A stretch of 64,000 nt of DNA from Hymenobacter sp. BT559 (GTDB lineage: Bacteria; Bacteroidota; Bacteroidia; Cytophagales; Hymenobacteraceae): positions 845,247 to 909,246 of the forward strand of contig NZ_JAELXV010000003.1 in NCBI RefSeq assembly GCF_016427535.1, written 5' to 3'. Position numbers and translations under genes: made by a program. The stretch's first letter is position 1. Each line of letters starts with the position of its first letter. Shown here piece by piece: positions 61,264-64,000 of this stretch. The notes under the pieces are model-generated. The model saw nothing but the letters and a program-made list of their open reading frames with translations. It had not been told where the DNA came from and did no database searches.

Positions 61264-63768
61264 CTACCAGGCCTTCGACATCTTTTGGCCGCGCATGTCG
61301 GCAAACTCCATCGTGGGGTCCTTGGCCTTGGGCGCGTTCACGAAATGGGTGAATTGCTTGCGCAGCTCGGGGTTTTCCACCACTTCCTTCCACTCGCAGT
61401 GGTAGTTGTTGATGAGCAGCGCTAGCTCGGCCTCCAGGTCGGCACAGATACCTAGGCTGTCATTTACTATGACGTTGCGCAGGTAGGCAATGCCGCCGTC
61501 CATCTTGTTGAGCCAAGTGGCGGTGCGCATTAGCGGGTCGGCGGTTTTGATGTAGAACATCATGAACCGGTCGAGATACTTGATAAGTGTTTCCTTGTCG
61601 ATGTCGCTGGCCAGCAGCTGGGCGTGCTGGGGCTTGGCACCGCCGTTGCCGCACACGTAGAGGTTCCAGCCCTTTTCAGTGGCGATTACCCCGAAGTCTT
61701 TGGCCTGGGCCTCTGCGCACTCGCGCACGCAGCCGCTTACGCCGCTCTTTAGCTTGTGGGGCGAGCGAATGCCCTTGTAGCGATTTTCGATTTCGATGGC
61801 AAACGACACGCTGTCGTGCAGGCCGAAGCGGCACCAAGTGCTGCCCACGCAGCTTTTCACGGTGCGCAGGCTCTTGCCATAGGCGTGCCCACTCTCGAAG
61901 CCTTCGGCGATTAGCTCTTCCCAAATGTTGGGCAGGTCGCTCACGTGTGCCCCAAACATATCGATGCGCTGGCCGCCCGTAATCTTGGTGTAGAGGTTGT
62001 ACTTATCGGCAATGCGGCCGATGGCCATTAGTTGCTGGGGCGATACCTCGCCGCCCGCCATACGCGGCACCACCGAGTAGCTGCCGCCCTTCTGGATGTT
62101 GGCCAGGTAGCGGTCGTTGGTGTCCTGGATAACGTTTTGCTTAACAATCAACTCATTCCAGAGTCCTGACAAGATGCTGGCCACTGCCGGCTTGCACACC
62201 TCGCAGCCATCGCCGGTGCCAAAGTGGTCGAGGGCGGCGTCGTAGCTTCGGATATTGTTGATGTGCAGCAAATCAATCAGTTCCTGGCGCGAGTAGTCGA
62301 AGTGCTCGCACAGCACGTTTTTGATGTAGGCGCCCTGCGCCGTGAGCGTGCCGTTGATGAGGTCCTTCACCATCGGGATGCAGCCGCCGCAGCCAGTACC
62401 GGCCTTGTTGCACTTCTTCATGGCGTCCACGCTGGTGGCGCCTAGGTCGGTCACGGCGTTGCAAATCATGCCCTTGGTCACGGCTTCGCACGAGCAGACC
62501 AGCGCCTCGTCGGGCAGGCTCATCACGCCCGCCCCAGCCTCGGCTTCGCCGCCGCGGGCACCTAGGATAAGGTCTTCGGGGTGCGGCGGCAGGGCGATTT
62601 TGTTGTTCACCGTTTGCAGCAGCATGTTATAGGCCTCGGCATCGCCGATGAGCACGCCGCCCAGCAGGTACTTGCCGTCGGGGCTGATGTTGATGCGCTT
62701 GTACACACCGCTGTGCGCGTCCTCAAATACGATGCTGCGGCTGTGCGGCTCCGCAATAAACGGGTCGCCGAAGCTGGCCACATCTACCCCAATCAGCTTG
62801 AGCTTGCTGCTCATGTCGTAGCCCGTGAAGGCCCGCGCCCCTTGCAGCAACTGGCTCACTACCACCTCGGCCATGTCGTAGCCGGGCGCCACCAGACCGT
62901 ATATCATGCCGCTGTGCAACGCGCACTCGCCGATGGCGAAAATGCGGGAGTCGCTGGTGCGCATCTCATCATTGACTACGATGCCGCCGCGCATGCCCAC
63001 CTCCAGGCCCGCCAGCTTGGCGAGTTCGTCGCGGGGCCGAATGCCGGCCGAAATCACCAGCATATCCACCTCCAAGATAGAGCCGTCGCCGAAGTGCAGC
63101 GAGTCAATCTTACCCTCGCCGCCAATGTGCGACGTGGCTTTGCTGAGGTGAATTTTCAGCCCTAGGGCCTCTAGCTTGGTTTGCAGCATGGCGCTGCCAG
63201 CCGTATCTATCTGCCTGGGCATCAGGCGTGGCGCAAATTCTACCACGTGGGCATCGGCCACGCCCAGGTCGAGCAGGGCCTTAGCAGCTTCCAGGCCCAG
63301 CAGGCCGCCGCCCAACACCGCGCCGCTACGGGCGGTGGCGGCGTAGGCTTTTATCTCGTCGAGGTCCTCGATGGTGCGGTACACCATCACGCCCTTTTTC
63401 TCCACGCCCGGCACATCGGGCACGAAGGCCGACGAGCCAGTGGCCAGTACCAGGTAGTCGTAGGGCTGCACGAGGCCGCTGCGGGCGTGCACGGTGCGGC
63501 GGCTGCGGTCGATTTCCTGCACGGCATCTCCTAGGTGCAGCGTGATGCCGTGGTCGTGGTACCACTGCGTGGGCGCCATGAGCAGGTCATCGGCGGTTTT
63601 GCCGCCGAAGTACTCGCTTAGGTGCACGCGGTCGTAGGCCACGCGGGGCTCTTCGCCGAATACAACGAGGTTAAAAGCGGTCGACTTGGCGAGAAGCTTC
63701 TCGCAAAACTTATAGCCGACCATGCCATTGCCAACAACAACGACGGTGGGAGTTCCCTGCGGTGCCAT
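61264..63768 (-). CDS. nirB: Assimilatory nitrite reductase (NADH), large subunit
   Basis: NirB reduces nitrite to ammonium with six electrons from NADH. From the ATG at 63768 the protein has 834 residues (a TTG further upstream is not used). Seen: FAD site VVVVGNGMVGYKFCEKL, NAD site SGAVLGGGLLGLEAAKAL, the BFD Fe2S2 domain (ALVCSCEAVTKGM, AGTGCGGCIPMV), and the sirohaem/Fe4S4 ligands in SCVGSTWCRFGLHD and SGCVRECAEAQAKD. It is the first visible gene of the nitrate operon. Regulation may come from the palindrome at 63925-64000. Confidence 0.96.
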   Translation of the reverse strand: MAPQGTPTVVVVGNGMVGYKFCEKLLAKSTAFNLVVFGEEPRVAYDRVHLSEYFGGKTADDLLMAPTQWYHDHGITLHLGDAVQEIDRSRRTVHARSGLVQPYDYLVLATGSSAFVPDVPGVEKKGVMVYRTIEDLDEIKAYAATARSGAVLGGGLLGLEAAKALLDLGVADAHVVEFAPRLMPRQIDTAGSAMLQTKLEALGLKIHLSKATSHIGGEGKIDSLHFGDGSILEVDMLVISAGIRPRDELAKLAGLEVGMRGGIVVNDEMRTSDSRIFAIGECALHSGMIYGLVAPGYDMAEVVVSQLLQGARAFTGYDMSSKLKLIGVDVASFGDPFIAEPHSRSIVFEDAHSGVYKRINISPDGKYLLGGVLIGDAEAYNMLLQTVNNKIALPPHPEDLILGARGGEAEAGAGVMSLPDEALVCSCEAVTKGMICNAVTDLGATSVDAMKKCNKAGTGCGGCIPMVKDLINGTLTAQGAYIKNVLCEHFDYSRQELIDLLHINNIRSYDAALDHFGTGDGCEVCKPAVASILSGLWNELIVKQNVIQDTNDRYLANIQKGGSYSVVPRMAGGEVSPQQLMAIGRIADKYNLYTKITGGQRIDMFGAHVSDLPNIWEELIAEGFESGHAYGKSLRTVKSCVGSTWCRFGLHDSVSFAIEIENRYKGIRSPHKLKSGVSGCVRECAEAQAKDFGVIATEKGWNLYVCGNGGAKPQHAQLLASDIDKETLIKYLDRFMMFYIKTADPLMRTATWLNKMDGGIAYLRNVIVNDSLGICADLEAELALLINNYHCEWKEVVENPELRKQFTHFVNAPKAKDPTMEFADMRGQKMSKAW

Positions 63769-63871
63769 ACTAACCAATTAGGTATAGATAGAAAATGAAA
63801 GGCGGAGGCGAGGGGTGGGGAGGGGGAAGAAGAGTGTATAGGCTGCTCCTAAAAAGTATTTTTTCAGAATT

Positions 63872-63892
63872 ACCCCCTCTTTTAGAAAGGGT
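63872..63892. repeat. ACCCCCT-N-AGGGT motif, related to the palindrome arm
   Basis: The 21-base stretch starts ACCCCCT and ends AAGGGT. The same ends (ACCCCCT and AGGGT, 20 bases apart) form the outer part of each arm of the palindrome at 63925-64000. It could be a further copy of a regulator site in the nirB leader, about 104 bases upstream of the ATG. Confidence 0.45.
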
Positions 63893-63909
63893 ACTTACGC
63901 CTTATATGA

Positions 63910-63917
63910 CAAACATA
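63910..63917 (-). promoter_or_regulatory. Possible -7 element TATGTTTG of the nitrate operon
   Basis: TATGTTTG on the minus strand fits TAnnTTTG. No -33 TTG is found at the usual distance; that position falls in the palindrome 63925-64000. This is the layout expected for an activator-dependent promoter. The leader to nirB would be about 137 bases. Confidence 0.5.
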
Positions 63918-63924
63918 ATAAACA

Positions 63925-64000
63925 ACCCCCTATAAATTGAGGGTCACTTTATAAAAATTAATATTAATTTTTATAAAGTGACCCTCAATTTATAGGGGGT
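63925..64000. promoter_or_regulatory. Perfect 76-base palindrome upstream of nirB
   Basis: Bases 63925-63962 are the exact reverse complement of 63963-64000 (38 of 38 positions), with no loop; the centre is TTAATATTAA. It is AT-rich with a GGGGGT/ACCCCC clamp at the ends and GGGTCAC/GTGACCC inside. It may continue past the window edge. By position (about -20 to -95 from the predicted nirB start) it could be an operator, but a fold-back assembly artefact is not excluded. Confidence 0.8.

Overview
The window looks like a chromosomal segment from a high-G+C member of the Bacteroidota, most likely Hymenobacter or a close relative in the Cytophagales. The evidence is a C-terminal type IX secretion sorting domain at 31948-33150, promoters of the Bacteroidota type (TTG, about 20 bases, then TAnnTTTG) upstream of rplM, rpsA and a tRNA-Cys, few Shine-Dalgarno sequences, and housekeeping proteins (S1, S2, S9, L13, EF-Ts, RecA, GuaB, GpmA) of that kind. 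I saw no insertion sequence, prophage, rRNA or CRISPR array. The genus is an inference.

Layout. 1-2540: rplM-rpsI-rpsB-tsf translation operon on the minus strand. 2565-6300: RluA-type pseudouridine synthase, a PhoR/PhoB-like two-component pair and a DUF3108 protein. 6313-10500: recA, an outer-membrane protein, an acetyltransferase and a short-chain dehydrogenase. 10499-15938: MoxR ATPase and two periplasmic PpiC/SurA-type foldases. 16131-19096: a partner-switching module (PP2C phosphatase, STAS protein, HATPase anti-sigma-like kinase). 19229-21991: guaB, a small Gly/His/Tyr-rich lipoprotein missed by length cut-offs, and an FRG-domain protein. 22106-30343: a same-strand block with a two-component system, an MHS-family transporter, ATP-type PEP carboxykinase, DctA and an OprP-like porin, which reads as a C4-dicarboxylate uptake and gluconeogenesis unit. 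30461-33634: a dehydrogenase, a long AT-rich gap, a PA14/T9SS secreted protein, and a candidate small RNA at 33363-33505. 33635-44022: hrpB helicase carrying an in-frame palindromic insertion, then small accessory genes. 44082-49967: DUF885 peptidase-like lipoprotein, cyanophycin synthetase and an acyltransferase. 49995-53484: tRNA-Cys, rpsA, a low-G+C DUF2314-like gene and gpmA. 53521-63768: a complete minus-strand assimilatory nitrate operon (nirB, nirD, nitrate transporter, one-piece nitrate reductase fused to a flavoprotein, a nitrite/sulfite-reductase-like protein fused to rubredoxin, and siroheme synthase).

The most unusual signals are at DNA level. The palindrome CCTAGG occurs about 100 times by my hand count, roughly five times what base composition predicts, and supplies the TAG stop codon of six genes. 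A perfect 76-base, zero-loop palindrome sits upstream of nirB and runs into the window edge. A family of GTAGCGC-ended hairpins lies in the gaps of the nitrate operon and before tsf. An intragenic palindromic repeat adds about 30 residues to HrpB. The candidate small RNA has its own promoter and terminator and an internal stretch resembling tRNA-Cys.
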